From: Friedmanniella luteola | GTDB taxonomy: Bacteria > Actinomycetota > Actinomycetes > Propionibacteriales > Propionibacteriaceae | Length of the DNA stretch: 64,000 nt | Direction of reading: 5' to 3' | Assembly (NCBI RefSeq): GCF_900105065.1 | Contig: NZ_LT629749.1 | Location: forward strand, 3,782,001 to 3,846,000 | Notes under the pieces: generated by a model | The model's input: the letters and a program-made list of their open reading frames with translations, nothing else | Database searches by the model: none | Told to the model about the DNA's origin: nothing | Shown here: in pieces, positions 12,581-21,128 of the stretch | How the letters are laid out: each line of letters starts with the position of its first letter | How positions within the stretch are numbered: the first letter of the stretch is position 1 | Translations under genes and position numbers: made by a program

Positions 12581-13626
12581 AGTTCACACCCCACAAGGAC
12601 TGGTTCAGGCACCAAGGTGATGCCGTACGTGCTCTCCACCCCGGCGCGGATCTGCCGGGCGAGGCGGAGGAGGTCGCTCGCCCTCGCCGACCCGCGGTTG
12701 GTCAGGGCGAGCGAGTGCTTGTCCGATACCCGCGCGGGCCCCTCCCCGAAACCCCGGCCGTAGCCGGCGCGCTCGATCAGCCAGGCGGCGCTGGTCTTGA
12801 CCCGGCCGTCGGGCTGGGGGAAGCGCGGGGCGTCGGCGGGCAGGGCGTCGGCCTGCGCGGGCGCGAGGACCGGGTTGGTGAAGAAGGAGCCGGCGCTCCA
12901 GGTGTCGGGGTCGGCGTCGTCGAGCACCATCCCCTTGCCGCGGCGCAGCGCGAGCACCGCCTCCGCGACGTCGCGGGCCGGCGCGCGCTCCCCCACCGCG
13001 ATGCCGAGCGCGCGCGCCAGCTCCGGGTAGCGGACGGGCGCCGACAGCGAGCCGAGCTTCAGCTGGAACGTCACGGCCAGGACGAGGTGGCGACCGGGCT
13101 CGCTCTTGAACCGCGAGGACCGGTAGCCGAACTGGCACTCGACGGCGAAGAACGTGCGGATCGCGCCGGTGCTGCGGTCCAGCGTCCGCACGGTGGTGAT
13201 CAGCTGACCGACCTCGGTGCCGTAGGCGCCGACGTTCTGGATCGGCGTGCCGCCGACCGAGCCGGGGATGCCGGCGAGGGTCTCCAGACCGGCGTACTCG
13301 TGCTCGAGGGTGTGGCGGACCAGGTCCTCCCACGGCTCGCCGGCGGCGACGGTGAGCACCGCACCCGAGCAGGCGGCGACGTCCTCGGCCACGCCCCGGG
13401 TCGCGACCTTGACGACGGTGCCGTCGAAGCCCTCGTCGCCGACCAGGACGTTGGAGCCGCCCCCGAGCACCAGCACCGGTTCGCCGGCGGCGTCGAGCTC
13501 GCGGACCGTCTGCACCAGGGCGGCCTCGTCGGCCCGCACGAGCACCCGGCGCGCGGGCCCCCCGACCCGCAGCGTGGTGTGCGCCGCCAGCGAGGTGGAG
13601 ACCGCCTCGACCGACGCCTCAGCCAC
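12577..13626 (-). CDS. murB: UDP-N-acetylenolpyruvoylglucosamine reductase
   Basis: Reduces UDP-GlcNAc-enolpyruvate to UDP-MurNAc with NADPH and FAD, in early peptidoglycan synthesis. The 349 residues show the FAD-binding segment [17 protein letters not shown] (about 53-69), the [18 protein letters not shown] motif, YRSSRFK, the proton-donor serine region [10 protein letters not shown], and the C-terminal ERAGYGRGF. The GTG start lies inside the 3' end of the hadB-like gene (8-base overlap). hadA-hadB-murB-treZ therefore form one translationally coupled minus-strand unit. Confidence 0.96.
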   Translation of the reverse strand: MAEASVEAVSTSLAAHTTLRVGGPARRVLVRADEAALVQTVRELDAAGEPVLVLGGGSNVLVGDEGFDGTVVKVATRGVAEDVAACSGAVLTVAAGEPWEDLVRHTLEHEYAGLETLAGIPGSVGGTPIQNVGAYGTEVGQLITTVRTLDRSTGAIRTFFAVECQFGYRSSRFKSEPGRHLVLAVTFQLKLGSLSAPVRYPELARALGIAVGERAPARDVAEAVLALRRGKGMVLDDADPDTWSAGSFFTNPVLAPAQADALPADAPRFPQPDGRVKTSAAWLIERAGYGRGFGEGPARVSDKHSLALTNRGSARASDLLRLARQIRAGVESTYGITLVPEPVLVGCEL

Positions 13627-14041
13627 CGAGCTCGACCTGGACGCGGGCGGCGCCCAGCACCTTCTGACCGGCGCTGACGACCTCGAGGCCGACGGTGGCC
13701 AGGGTGCCCTCGAGCGCGACGACCGTGCCGGTGACGACCACCTCGGCCCCGACCCCGTCGTCGGGCACGACGACGGGCTTGGTGAAGCGGGCGGCGTAGG
13801 ACCGGACGCGGCCGGGGTCGCCCACCCAGGCGGTGACGACGCGGAGCGCGGTGCCCATCGTCAGCAGGCCGTGCGCGACGACGCCGGGCAGCCCGACGGC
13901 CGCCGCGAAGTGCTCGGAGTGGTGGATCGGGTTGAAGTCGCCCGAGGCGCCGGCGTAGCGGACCAGGTCGGTGCGGCTCAGCCGGACCGTCAGCGGCGGC
14001 AGGACGTCGCCGACGGCGACGCCGGCCGGCAGAGCGCTCAT
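13619..14041 (-). CDS. hadB: MaoC-type (3R)-hydroxyacyl dehydratase, HadB-like
   Basis: The catalytic hot-dog subunit of a (3R)-hydroxyacyl-ACP dehydratase. Its 140 residues contain the hydratase-2 motif YAGASGDFNPIHHSEHFAAAVGLPGVVAHG, with Asp and His as catalytic residues (D34 and H39, approximate). The ATG overlaps the hadA stop as ATGA. In mycobacteria, HadB pairs with HadA in FAS-II; here it probably serves fatty-acid elongation, since nothing in the window points to mycolic acids. It could alternatively act on CoA esters. Confidence 0.85.
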   Translation of the reverse strand: MSALPAGVAVGDVLPPLTVRLSRTDLVRYAGASGDFNPIHHSEHFAAAVGLPGVVAHGLLTMGTALRVVTAWVGDPGRVRSYAARFTKPVVVPDDGVGAEVVVTGTVVALEGTLATVGLEVVSAGQKVLGAARVQVELGG

Positions 14042-14463
14042 GCGCCGGGCTCGCGGCTGTGGAAGAAGGTGGCGACGGCGGTGGCGACCGGCTCGTCGTC
14101 GAGGGTCCGGACGGCGACCGACGCGCCGATGATGTCGGCGGAGTCGCGGACGCGGACCTTGTCGATGGTCAGGGTCCCGGTCACCCGGTCGCCGACGCGC
14201 AGGGCCCGGTGCAGGTCGAAGCGCTGGTCCCCGTGCACGATCCGGCGCAGGGCCAGGTCGAGCTCCGGGTCGTCGAACAGGGCCTGCCAGGCGGTGGCCG
14301 CGATGACGGCGACGAAGGTCGGCGGGGCGACGGCGGTGGCCCCGGCGTAGCGGGGGTCGTCGTCGCCCAGGGCCGCGGCGAACTCGGCGACCTTGGCCAC
14401 GGTCACCTCGTACGGCTCGGTCGGCGGGTAGGTCCGCCCGACGTGCTCCTGCGCGATGGCCAT
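14038..14463 (-). CDS. hadA: FAS1-like/MaoC-N dehydratase subunit, HadA-like
   Basis: A 141-residue hot-dog protein of the MaoC-dehydratase N-terminal family. It includes GRTYPPTEPYEVTVAKVAEFAAALGDDDPRY at the N-terminus and IVHGDQRFDLHRALRVGDRVTG in the middle. The catalytic Asp-His pair typical of HadB is absent, which fits the structural partner role of HadA. The gene order rpmG-(cbiX)-hadA-hadB resembles the mycobacterial rpmG-hadA-hadB cluster. The ATG has a TAGCGT hexamer six bases upstream and no ribosome site. Confidence 0.85.
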   Translation of the reverse strand: MAIAQEHVGRTYPPTEPYEVTVAKVAEFAAALGDDDPRYAGATAVAPPTFVAVIAATAWQALFDDPELDLALRRIVHGDQRFDLHRALRVGDRVTGTLTIDKVRVRDSADIIGASVAVRTLDDEPVATAVATFFHSREPGA

Positions 14464-14475
14464 GGCACCACGCTA
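14464..14475 (-). promoter_or_regulatory. -10 of leaderless hadA transcript
   Basis: TAGCGT (14475-14470, minus strand) followed by six bases and the hadA ATG. The TAG is also the stop codon of the upstream CbiX-like gene. Confidence 0.45.
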
Positions 14476-15234
14476 ACGGAGTCCCGCGCGCTGCCGCGCC
14501 TGCGCGTGGCGCCGCAAGACCAGGGGCGCGGCCAGGTCGCCCAGCGGCGGCAGCAGGACCCAGCCGCGCTCGCGGGCCAGCGTGGCCAACGGGGCGAGCA
14601 GCAGGCCCGGCGCGAGGAACAGGGGCACCAGGGCCACCCGGTCCCCGAGCTCGGGCAGCACCGCGGCCGGGCGGGGGTCGGTGGTGGCGAAGGCCGCGCG
14701 GGCCCGGCCACCCCGGTGCCGGGCGAGGCGCTCGGCGAGGTCGTGCACGGCCTCGTTGGCCGCGGCGGTGGAGGACCCGACGGCGTAGAGGAGGACGTCG
14801 TGGTCCCCGGGCACGGCTGCCTGCGCCAGGCTCGCCCGGACCAGCTCCAGGGTGTCCTCGCCGGTGCCGAGGACGTCGGCGAGGACCAGCTCGAGACCGG
14901 TGGCCGCGGACGCCGCCGCCACCGCCTCGGGGACGTCGACGGTGGCGTGGAAGGCGACGGTGAACAGCAGGGGGACGACGACGGCGCTGCGGTGGCCGGT
15001 GGCCACCAGCGCGGCGGCGGTGGTCGTCAGGTCGGGGGCGGCGAGGTCGAGGAAGGCCGGCCGGGCGTCGACGCCGCCGTTCGCGGAGACCAGGCCCATC
15101 AGCTGCTCGACGGCGCGGGTGCCCTCGGCGTGCCGGCTGCCGTGCGCCAGCCCCACCAGGGCGGGTCCGGCCCCGGAAACGGACGAGCCGCCCGCGTCAG
15201 CGGACGGCTCGGTCGTGGGTCGGTGACCCGGCAT
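14473..15234 (-). CDS. CbiX/SirB-like sirohydrochlorin chelatase family protein
   Basis: Probable metal chelatase or homologous protein; family members insert Fe or Co into sirohydrochlorin. The 253 residues carry the two-repeat CbiX architecture: LVGLAHGSRHAEGTRAVEQLM near residue 30 with the conserved HGS, then VVVPLLFTVAFHATVDVPEAV with a histidine suited to metal binding, and a second half with LVPLFLAPGLLL. The start ATG at 15234 is 11 bases after rpmG; a GTG at VSGAGPALVG is an alternative. Other siroheme or cobalamin genes are absent here. Confidence 0.7.
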   Translation of the reverse strand: MPGHRPTTEPSADAGGSSVSGAGPALVGLAHGSRHAEGTRAVEQLMGLVSANGGVDARPAFLDLAAPDLTTTAAALVATGHRSAVVVPLLFTVAFHATVDVPEAVAAASAATGLELVLADVLGTGEDTLELVRASLAQAAVPGDHDVLLYAVGSSTAAANEAVHDLAERLARHRGGRARAAFATTDPRPAAVLPELGDRVALVPLFLAPGLLLAPLATLARERGWVLLPPLGDLAAPLVLRRHAQARQRAGLR

Positions 15235-15245
15235 GCGCGTGGCGC

Positions 15246-15413
15246 TCAGCGGGTCTCGCGGTGCGCGGTGTGGGTGTGGCAGCGCGGGCAGAACTTCTTC
15301 AGCTCCATCCGGTCGGGGTCGTTCCGCCGGTTCTTCTTGGTGATGTAGTTCCGCTCCTTGCACACCGTGCAGGCCATCGTGATCTTCGGCCGGACGTCGG
15401 AGGACTTCGCCAT
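15246..15413 (-). CDS. rpmG: 50S ribosomal protein L33
   Basis: A small 55-residue large-subunit protein. The sequence retains both zinc-type CxxC pairs, [11 protein letters not shown] and [17 protein letters not shown], so this is the C+ (zinc-containing) L33 type. The ATG is preceded by GAAGGATCACGAG. It follows the tRNA-Met gene and precedes the chelatase and hadAB, as in other actinobacteria. Confidence 0.97.
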   Translation of the reverse strand: MAKSSDVRPKITMACTVCKERNYITKKNRRNDPDRMELKKFCPRCHTHTAHRETR

Positions 15414-15515
15414 CTCGTGATCCTTCGTTCTTCTCGGTTGCTCGAACCTACTGGGTGATGCTCGAGCGGGTCGTCCCGCAGGACGGGTCGTGCTGGTCCC
15501 TCGTGGTGGGCCACC

Positions 15516-15591
15516 TGGTAGCGGGAGCGGGACTCGAACCCGCGACACAGCGATTATGAGCCGCTTGCTCTACCACCTGAGCTATCCCGCT
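15516..15591 (-). tRNA. tRNA-Met (CAT), elongator
   Basis: Cloverleaf on the minus strand with acceptor AGCGGGA/TCCCGCT, D-loop TAGCTCAGGTGGTAGAGCA, anticodon stem-loop GCGGCTCATAATCGC with anticodon CAT, T-arm GGTTCGA, and an encoded 3' CCA. The paired first acceptor base and loop sequence fit an elongator rather than the initiator tRNA. Confidence 0.95.
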
Positions 15592-15691
15592 CTGGGTCCA
15601 CCCCAGGTCGCCGGCAGGTCAACGGCCCGGACCGGGCACGTATTCCTGCCGGGCGCGAGGCCGTGGAGCGGCCTCACCGGAGGAGTCTCCG

Positions 15692-15764
15692 AGCCCCCAT
15701 GCGGATTCGAACCGCAGACCTTCTCCTTACCATGGAGATGCTCTACCGACTGAGCTATAGGGGC
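15692..15764 (-). tRNA. tRNA-Thr (GGT)
   Basis: Minus-strand cloverleaf: acceptor GCCCCTA/TGGGGGC with one G-T pair, D-arm TAGCTCAGTCGGTAGAGCA, anticodon loop ATGGTAA with anticodon GGT, T-arm GGTTCGA. No encoded CCA. Confidence 0.95.
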
Positions 15765-15840
15765 GCACCGGGCCGGCCCCGAGGGGCTGGACCGACAACC
15801 GAAGATACACACCCACCCCAGGTGGGCGCCAATCCTCGCG

Positions 15841-15922
<82 letters not shown>

Positions 15923-15956
15923 GTGCCGGCGATCCAGGATCGGTCGGCGGGAAGGA

Positions 15957-15986
15957 ACAATAGCAACTCCGGTCCCGGTGGGCGAA
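15957..15986 (-). promoter_or_regulatory. Promoter for tRNA-Tyr-Thr-Met (and possibly rpmG)
   Basis: On the minus strand, -10 TATTGT (15962-15957), an 18-base spacer and -35 TTCGCC (15986-15981). It lies 35 bases upstream of tRNA-Tyr and resembles the TTCGAC-18-TACACT promoter found before tRNA-Trp. Confidence 0.5.
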
Positions 15987-16106
15987 CTGGTCACCGGGCT
16001 CGTGCGGCCGGCGGGCGTCGTCGGCCATGATGAGGACGAGCGGCGGGCCCACCCGCGCGGCAGCACGAGCCGCCTCCCCGTCGCACGCACCTGAGGAGGA
16101 CCGGCC

Positions 16107-16598
16107 GTGGCATCGGAGAGCTCGATGGACGTCGTCAGCAAGGTCGACCGCCAGGAGGTCGACAACGCGCTCAACCAGGCGGCGAAGGAGGTGCACCAGC
16201 GCTTCGACTTCAAGAACACCGACGCCTCGATCCGCTGGTCGGGCGAGACGATCGAGATCGAGGCCGTCTCCGAGGAGCGGGCCAAGGCCGTCCTCGACGT
16301 CTTCCAGTCCAAGCTGGTCAAGCGCGGCATCAGCCTCAAGTCCCTGGACGCCGGTGAGCCCCGCTCCTCCGGCAAGCTCTACAAGATCACCGCGACCACC
16401 ACCGAGGGCATCAGCCAGGAGAACGCCAAGAAGGTCACCAAGCTCATCCGCGACGAGGGCCCCAAGGGCGTCAAGGCGCAGATCCAGGGGGACGAGCTGC
16501 GGGTGAGCAGCAAGAGCCGTGACGACCTGCAGGCCGTCCAGGCCCTGGTCAAGGCCCAGGACTACGACTTCGCGGTGCAGTTCACGAACTACCGCTAG
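16107..16598 (+). CDS. yajQ: YajQ family cyclic-di-GMP-binding protein
   Basis: A nucleotide/RNA-binding-like protein of 163 residues (UPF0234); some members bind c-di-GMP. The whole family pattern is present: [18 protein letters not shown] at the start, [16 protein letters not shown], the middle [25 protein letters not shown], and [19 protein letters not shown] before the C-terminal [18 protein letters not shown] ribosome site precedes the GTG. It stands alone and diverges from the tRNA array. A GGDEF protein at 26-27.6 kb could supply the ligand, but this link is only inference. Confidence 0.93.
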   Translation: MASESSMDVVSKVDRQEVDNALNQAAKEVHQRFDFKNTDASIRWSGETIEIEAVSEERAKAVLDVFQSKLVKRGISLKSLDAGEPRSSGKLYKITATTTEGISQENAKKVTKLIRDEGPKGVKAQIQGDELRVSSKSRDDLQAVQALVKAQDYDFAVQFTNYR

Positions 16599-16657
16599 CC
16601 GTCAGGGCCGCGCGCCGCACGGCCGGGCGCGGGCGCTCCGGGCGGGGCCCGCCGTCC

Positions 16658-16663
16658 TAGGAT
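16658..16663 (+). promoter_or_regulatory. -10 for the FMN oxidase gene
   Basis: TAGGAT lies 49 bases before the ATG at 16713, giving a leader of about 43 bases that ends in a GAAGGAG ribosome site. Confidence 0.4.
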
Positions 16664-16712
16664 GAGCGGGCCCCGGCCCCCGTGCCGGTCGCCCGCCAGC
16701 GAAGGAGCCGGT

Positions 16713-17798
16713 ATGAGCAGCGCCCCCCTCACCCCGCCCGGGCCGATGCACGACCACCGGCCCGACCCGGTCGTCAGCATCGACTACGAGGAGCGGGCGC
16801 GCGGGCTGCTGCCGCCGCACATCAGCGCCTACATCGGCGCGGCCGCCGGCTCGGGCGGCGGCTCGGCCGAGGGCACCGCCGACTGGTCGGCGGTGCGGTT
16901 CCGGCCCCGCGCCCTGCAGGACCTCCGGACCATCGACACCCGGACGACGGTCCTCGGCACCCCGGTGGAGACGCCGGTGCTCGTCGCCCCGATGGCCCAG
17001 CAGCTGGGGGCCCACCCCGAGGGCGAGGCGGTGATGGCCCGCGCGGCCGCCGCCGCCGGCAGCCTGCTCGGCGTCTCGACCAACGTCGCCGTCCCCTTCT
17101 CCACCATCGCGGCCGCCGGGGCGCCGTGGTGGTTCCAGGTCTACGTGATGCGCGACCACGGGCTGACCGAGCTGCTGGTCCGCCGCGCCGTCGAGCACGG
17201 CGCCCGGGCGCTGCTGCTGACCGTCGACATGGTGGCGCTGCTGCCGGCGACGGTGAACCCGCGGCAGTGGCCGGAGGGCCCGGCCAAGTCCCGGCTCACC
17301 AACCTCACCGCCGCCGAGCTGGCCGCGGCGGGCCCCGGCGCCGTCGACATGGACGCCGGGATCAGCCTCGCCACCATCGGCTGGCTGCGGGAGATGAGCG
17401 GGTTGCCCGTGCTGGTCAAGGGCGTGCTCCGCGGTGACGACGCCGCGGCCTGCGTCGACGCGGGGGCAGCCGGCGTCATCGTGTCCACCCACGGCGGCCG
17501 CCGTCTGGGTCCGTCGGTGACCGCGGCCCGGGCGCTGCCGGAGGTGGTCGCCGCCGTCGGGGACGCCGGCGAGGTCTACGCCGACAGCGGCCTCCGGTCC
17601 GCCGAGCACGTCGCGGCGGCGCTGGCCCTGGGGGCCCGGGCGGTCTTCGTCGGCCGGCCCGCCCTGTGGGCGCTCGCCGCGGACGGCGAGACCGGCGTGC
17701 AGACCGTGCTGGACGGGCTGACCGGGGAGCTCCGCCAGGTGATGACCCAGCTCGGCGCGCCGTCGCTCGACCGGCTGACGCGCGATCTGGTCGCCTGA
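16713..17798 (+). CDS. FMN-dependent alpha-hydroxy-acid oxidase/dehydrogenase family protein with altered active site
   Basis: Oxidises a 2-hydroxy acid such as lactate in typical family members. The 361-residue TIM barrel keeps most catalytic residues of glycolate oxidase: Y40 (family Y24), the tyrosine in FQVYVM (Y129), D172 (D157), K236 in VLVKGVL (K230), H260 and R263 in THGGRRLG (H254, R257). The usual second arginine seven residues after D172 (family R164, normally within a GRRE-type loop) is an alanine in TVDMVALLPATVNPRQ. This arginine helps bind the substrate carboxylate, so the substrate may differ. A ribosome site GAAGGAG precedes the ATG. Confidence 0.8.
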   Translation: MSSAPLTPPGPMHDHRPDPVVSIDYEERARGLLPPHISAYIGAAAGSGGGSAEGTADWSAVRFRPRALQDLRTIDTRTTVLGTPVETPVLVAPMAQQLGAHPEGEAVMARAAAAAGSLLGVSTNVAVPFSTIAAAGAPWWFQVYVMRDHGLTELLVRRAVEHGARALLLTVDMVALLPATVNPRQWPEGPAKSRLTNLTAAELAAAGPGAVDMDAGISLATIGWLREMSGLPVLVKGVLRGDDAAACVDAGAAGVIVSTHGGRRLGPSVTAARALPEVVAAVGDAGEVYADSGLRSAEHVAAALALGARAVFVGRPALWALAADGETGVQTVLDGLTGELRQVMTQLGAPSLDRLTRDLVA

Positions 17799-17810
17799 GA
17801 GGCTGGGCCG
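17799..17810 (+). promoter_or_regulatory. -10 of possible leaderless P450 transcript
   Basis: GAGGCT (17799-17804), immediately after the oxidase stop codon, is six bases before the P450 GTG. This is a weaker match than TAGGCT; read-through from the oxidase gene is equally possible. Confidence 0.3.
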
Positions 17811-19055
17811 GTGAGCTCCCCCGCGCCGCACGCCAGCTGCCCCGTCCGCAAGCTCGACCCGGAGGCCTCGGCCGGCGGGCCGCCGCTGGAGCACGTCCGC
17901 GGCGACGGCCCGGAACGCTTCGTCGTCCGCTCCTTCGACGTCGCCCGGCAGGTGCTGCGGGAGCCGGAGGCCACCACCCAGGCCGGGTTCGGCGCCGAGG
18001 GGGTGCTGGCGGGCAGCCAGACGCCGCGGAAGGTGCGCGCGGGCCGGACCCGGAGCGCGATGCGGCCGCCGATCCTGTTCCTCGAGGGCGCGCAGCACCG
18101 CGACCAGCGCAAGGCGGCCGCCCGCTTCTTCGCACCCAAGGTGACCGAGGGCTACCGGCCGATGATGGAGACGCTGGCCGCGGAGCTGGTGGACGGGATC
18201 CGGGCCGAGCGCGCCGTCGACCTCAGCCGGCTGTCGATGGGGATGGCCGTGGAGGTGGTCGCGCGGGTCGTCGGGCTCACCGCCTCGTCCCGGCGCGGCA
18301 TGAGCCGCCGGCTCAGCAGCCTCTTCGACGGCGACCCCCTGGCCGCCGGGAGCGGGCTGGCGGGGCGGCTGCGCGCCGTCCGCGCCGGGACCGCCACGGC
18401 CCGCTTCTACTGGCAGGACGTGAAGCCCGCGATCCGGGCCCGGCGGCGCAAGCCGCAGGAGGACGTCATCAGCCAGCTGCTGTCCGACGGCTTCCGCGAC
18501 CTGGACGTGCTCACCGAGTGCCTCACCTACGGCGCGGCCGGCATGGTGACGACCCGCGAGTTCATCTGCGTCGCCGCCTGGCACCTGTTCGACGACCCGG
18601 CGCTGCTGGCCCGCTACCGGGCCGGCGACCGCGAGGCGCGGCAGGCGCTGCTGCAGGAGACGCTGCGGCTGGAGCCCGTCGTCGGGCACCTCTACCGCCG
18701 GCTGCGGGAGCCGCTGGTGGTGGCGGTCGAGGGCGTCGAGCAGACCCTGCCGGCCGGGGCCCTCGTCGACCTCGACCTGCGCGCCGCGAACGCCGACGGG
18801 GCCACCGTCGGCGAGGAGCCGCTGAGCCTCTGCCCGGCCCGGCCGCTGCCGCGGGCGGTGCCGCCCGCGCTGATGAGCTTCGGCGACGGCCACCACCGCT
18901 GCCCCGGCGCCCCGATCGCCATCATGGAGAGCGAGATCTTCCTCAGCGCGCTGTTCGCCCACGACGTCGTCGCCGAGGGCCCGCCCCGGGTGGCCTGGAA
19001 CCCCGTCTCCCAGGGTTACGACCTGGACCGGCTGATGGTGCGGCGGGCGGCATGA
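17811..19055 (+). CDS. Cytochrome P450
   Basis: A soluble haem monooxygenase or peroxygenase of 414 residues. The haem-binding loop FGDGHHRCPGAP places the axial thiolate at C364. The K-helix ExxR is E283-R286 (ETLRLEP). The I-helix segment is YGAAGMVTTREFIC, a variant of AGxxTT. The stretch between ExxR and the haem loop is short. It starts 12 bases after the FMN oxidase and overlaps the VOC gene as ATGA, so the three look like one unit. No ferredoxin or reductase gene is adjacent; the substrate is unknown. Confidence 0.85.
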   Translation: MSSPAPHASCPVRKLDPEASAGGPPLEHVRGDGPERFVVRSFDVARQVLREPEATTQAGFGAEGVLAGSQTPRKVRAGRTRSAMRPPILFLEGAQHRDQRKAAARFFAPKVTEGYRPMMETLAAELVDGIRAERAVDLSRLSMGMAVEVVARVVGLTASSRRGMSRRLSSLFDGDPLAAGSGLAGRLRAVRAGTATARFYWQDVKPAIRARRRKPQEDVISQLLSDGFRDLDVLTECLTYGAAGMVTTREFICVAAWHLFDDPALLARYRAGDREARQALLQETLRLEPVVGHLYRRLREPLVVAVEGVEQTLPAGALVDLDLRAANADGATVGEEPLSLCPARPLPRAVPPALMSFGDGHHRCPGAPIAIMESEIFLSALFAHDVVAEGPPRVAWNPVSQGYDLDRLMVRRAA

Positions 19056-19480
19056 CGTCCCGGATCAGCCACACCAGCGTCGACAGCCGGGACGCCTGCG
19101 CCCAGTCGCGCTGGTGGGGTGACGTGCTCGGCTTCACCGAGGACCCGCGCGACCCCAACGAGCCGGGTCACGAGGAGTGCATGGTCTTCTCCCCCGACGG
19201 CCGGACACGGCTGCTGTTCATCGAGGTGCCGGAGGGCAAGTCGGTCAAGAACCGCCTGCACCTGGACCTGCGGCCGACCGACGGCACCCGCGAGCAGGAG
19301 GTCGAGCGGCTGCTCGGTCTCGGCGCCACCCTGGTGGCCGACCTGCGCCGGCCCGACGGCGGCGGCTGGGTCACCCTGGCCGACCCGGAGGGCAACGAGT
19401 TCTGCGTGCTGCGCGGCGTCACGGAGGCCACGGACCCGTACGCGCACCTGGTGAGCGACGGCAAGCCCTTTCCGTCCTAG
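19052..19480 (+). CDS. VOC-superfamily (glyoxalase/dioxygenase-like) protein
   Basis: A 142-residue protein with the paired beta-alpha-beta-beta-beta units of the vicinal oxygen chelate fold. Candidate metal ligands are the N-terminal SHTSVDS histidine, the histidine in RLHLDLRPTD and the glutamate in DPEGNEFCVLR, the common VOC C-terminal motif. The start ATG overlaps the P450 stop (ATGA). Small VOC proteins act as isomerases, dioxygenases or binding proteins, so no reaction is assigned. It could process or sequester the product of the P450/oxidase pair. Confidence 0.75.
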   Translation: MTSRISHTSVDSRDACAQSRWWGDVLGFTEDPRDPNEPGHEECMVFSPDGRTRLLFIEVPEGKSVKNRLHLDLRPTDGTREQEVERLLGLGATLVADLRRPDGGGWVTLADPEGNEFCVLRGVTEATDPYAHLVSDGKPFPS

Positions 19481-19490
19481 GCTGACGTCC
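19478..19490 (+). promoter_or_regulatory. -10 of leaderless hexosaminidase transcript
   Basis: TAGGCT (19478-19483) then seven bases and the GTG at 19491. The hexamer begins with the TAG stop codon of the VOC gene. Confidence 0.5.
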
Positions 19491-21059
19491 GTGCTGCTGC
19501 CCCGACCGCGCTCGGTCTCCCGCCGTCCCGACGTCTCGTTCACGCTGACGCCCGACCTCGCCGTCGACGGCCCGCCCGGCTGGGCCGGGATCGCCCGTCG
19601 GCTGCTGTCCCCCGGGACCGGGCTGGAGCTGCCCCGGGCCGAGGGCGGGGCCCTGCGGCTGCGGGCGGACGAGGAGCTCCCCGTCGAGGCCTACCGCCTC
19701 GTGGTGGACGCCGACGGCATCACCATCACCGCCGGGGACGACGCCGGGGTGAACTGGGCGGTGCAGACGCTCCGCCAGCTGCTGCCCGCGGCCGTGCTGC
19801 GGCCGGCGCCGAGCGGCGCGGCGCTGGTGGTCGAGGGGGTCGAGGTCGACGACGCCCCGGTCTACGCCTGGCGCGGCGTGCACCTCGACGTCGCCCGGCA
19901 CTTCATGCCGCTGGCCGACGTCTTCCGGATGGTCGACCTGATCGCGCTGCACAAGTACAACGTGCTGCACCTGCACCTGACCGAGGACCAGGGCTGGCGC
20001 TTCGAGTCGAAGCGCTACCCGCGGCTGCAGGAGGTGGCCAGCTGGCGCCGGGAGACCCGCCGGCCGGCCGACGCGGAGGGCGACGGCACCCCGCACGGCG
20101 GCTTCTACACCCAGGACCAGCTGCGCGCGCTCGTCGCGTACGCCGGGCAGCGGGGCGTCACCGTCGTCCCCGAGCTGGAGTTCCCCGGTCACGTGTGCGG
20201 CGTGCTGGCCGCCTACCCCGAGCTGGGCAACCACCCGGAGACGGGCTACGCGACCGCGACCACCTTCGGCATCTTCGACGAGGTGCTCAACCTCGACGAC
20301 GCCACCATGAAGGTGGTCTACGACCTGTTCGAGGAGCTGCTGGACGTCTTCCCCAGCCGCTACGTCCACGTCGGCGGCGACGAGTGCCCGCGGACCGAGT
20401 GGCTGGCCAGCGAGGACGCCGCGCGGCTCGCCGCGTCCCGCGGGCTGAGCGGCCCCGACCAGCTGCAGCGCTGGTTCACCACCGAGCTGGGCGCCTGGCT
20501 GGCCGAGCGGGGGCGGATCCTCGTGGGCTGGGACGAGATCGCCGACGACGGACCCGTCGCCGACTCCGTCGTCATGGCCTGGCGGGACTCCTCCTACGGC
20601 CGGGCCGCGACGGCCGCCGGGCTGCCGACGGTGATGGCGCCGATGACCCACCTGTACTTCGACTTCTACCCCAGCGACTCCGACGACGAGCAGTACGCCA
20701 TCGGCGGCCTGAGCACGGTCGAGAACGTCTACGGCTTCGACCCGCTGGACGGCATCCCGGTGGAGTCGCACCCGCTGGTGCTGGGCACCCAGTGCCAGCT
20801 GTGGACCGAGTACATGCCGACCACGCGGCGCGTCGACTACATGCTCTTCCCCCGGGCGTGCGCGCACGCGGAGGTCGCCTGGTCGACGCCGGAGGGCCGG
20901 TCCTGGGACGAGTTCGAGCCCCGGCTGACCGCCCACCTCGAGCGGCTCGACGCCCTCGGGGTGGACTACCGGCCCCTCACCGGACCGCGGCCCTGGCAGC
21001 AGGGCGGCACCGGCCGGCTGCGTCGTCCCGACGCGCACCGCCAGGGCGTCCGGGCCTAG
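19491..21059 (+). CDS. Beta-N-acetylhexosaminidase (GH20)
   Basis: Removes terminal GlcNAc/GalNAc residues by substrate-assisted catalysis. The 522 residues hold an N-terminal GH20b-like domain (to about 120, ending DAPVYAWRGVHLDVARHF) and the GH20 barrel. The catalytic Asp-Glu pair is in HVGGDECPRTEW near residues 296-297. The barrel also holds LHLHLTEDQGWRFE, the substrate-binding WDEI and the late QLWTEYM tryptophan. There is no signal peptide, so it probably works in the cytosol on imported chitobiose or muropeptide-type sugars. It has its own leaderless promoter and is terminated at a strong hairpin. Confidence 0.92.
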   Translation: MLLPRPRSVSRRPDVSFTLTPDLAVDGPPGWAGIARRLLSPGTGLELPRAEGGALRLRADEELPVEAYRLVVDADGITITAGDDAGVNWAVQTLRQLLPAAVLRPAPSGAALVVEGVEVDDAPVYAWRGVHLDVARHFMPLADVFRMVDLIALHKYNVLHLHLTEDQGWRFESKRYPRLQEVASWRRETRRPADAEGDGTPHGGFYTQDQLRALVAYAGQRGVTVVPELEFPGHVCGVLAAYPELGNHPETGYATATTFGIFDEVLNLDDATMKVVYDLFEELLDVFPSRYVHVGGDECPRTEWLASEDAARLAASRGLSGPDQLQRWFTTELGAWLAERGRILVGWDEIADDGPVADSVVMAWRDSSYGRAATAAGLPTVMAPMTHLYFDFYPSDSDDEQYAIGGLSTVENVYGFDPLDGIPVESHPLVLGTQCQLWTEYMPTTRRVDYMLFPRACAHAEVAWSTPEGRSWDEFEPRLTAHLERLDALGVDYRPLTGPRPWQQGGTGRLRRPDAHRQGVRA

Positions 21060-21073
21060 CGGCGCAGCCCGGT

Positions 21074-21128
21074 GAGTGCTGAGGACCTGCAGCTCTGACG
21101 GCCGCCAGGACGCCACTCCTCAGCACTC
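21074..21128. terminator. Bidirectional hairpin between hexosaminidase and NuoI-like gene
   Basis: A perfect 11-bp inverted repeat: GAGTGCTGAGG (21074-21084) against 21118-21128, loop 33 bases. The right arm includes the last codons of the convergent NuoI-like gene. There is no T-tract, as is usual in high-GC actinobacteria. Confidence 0.55.
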
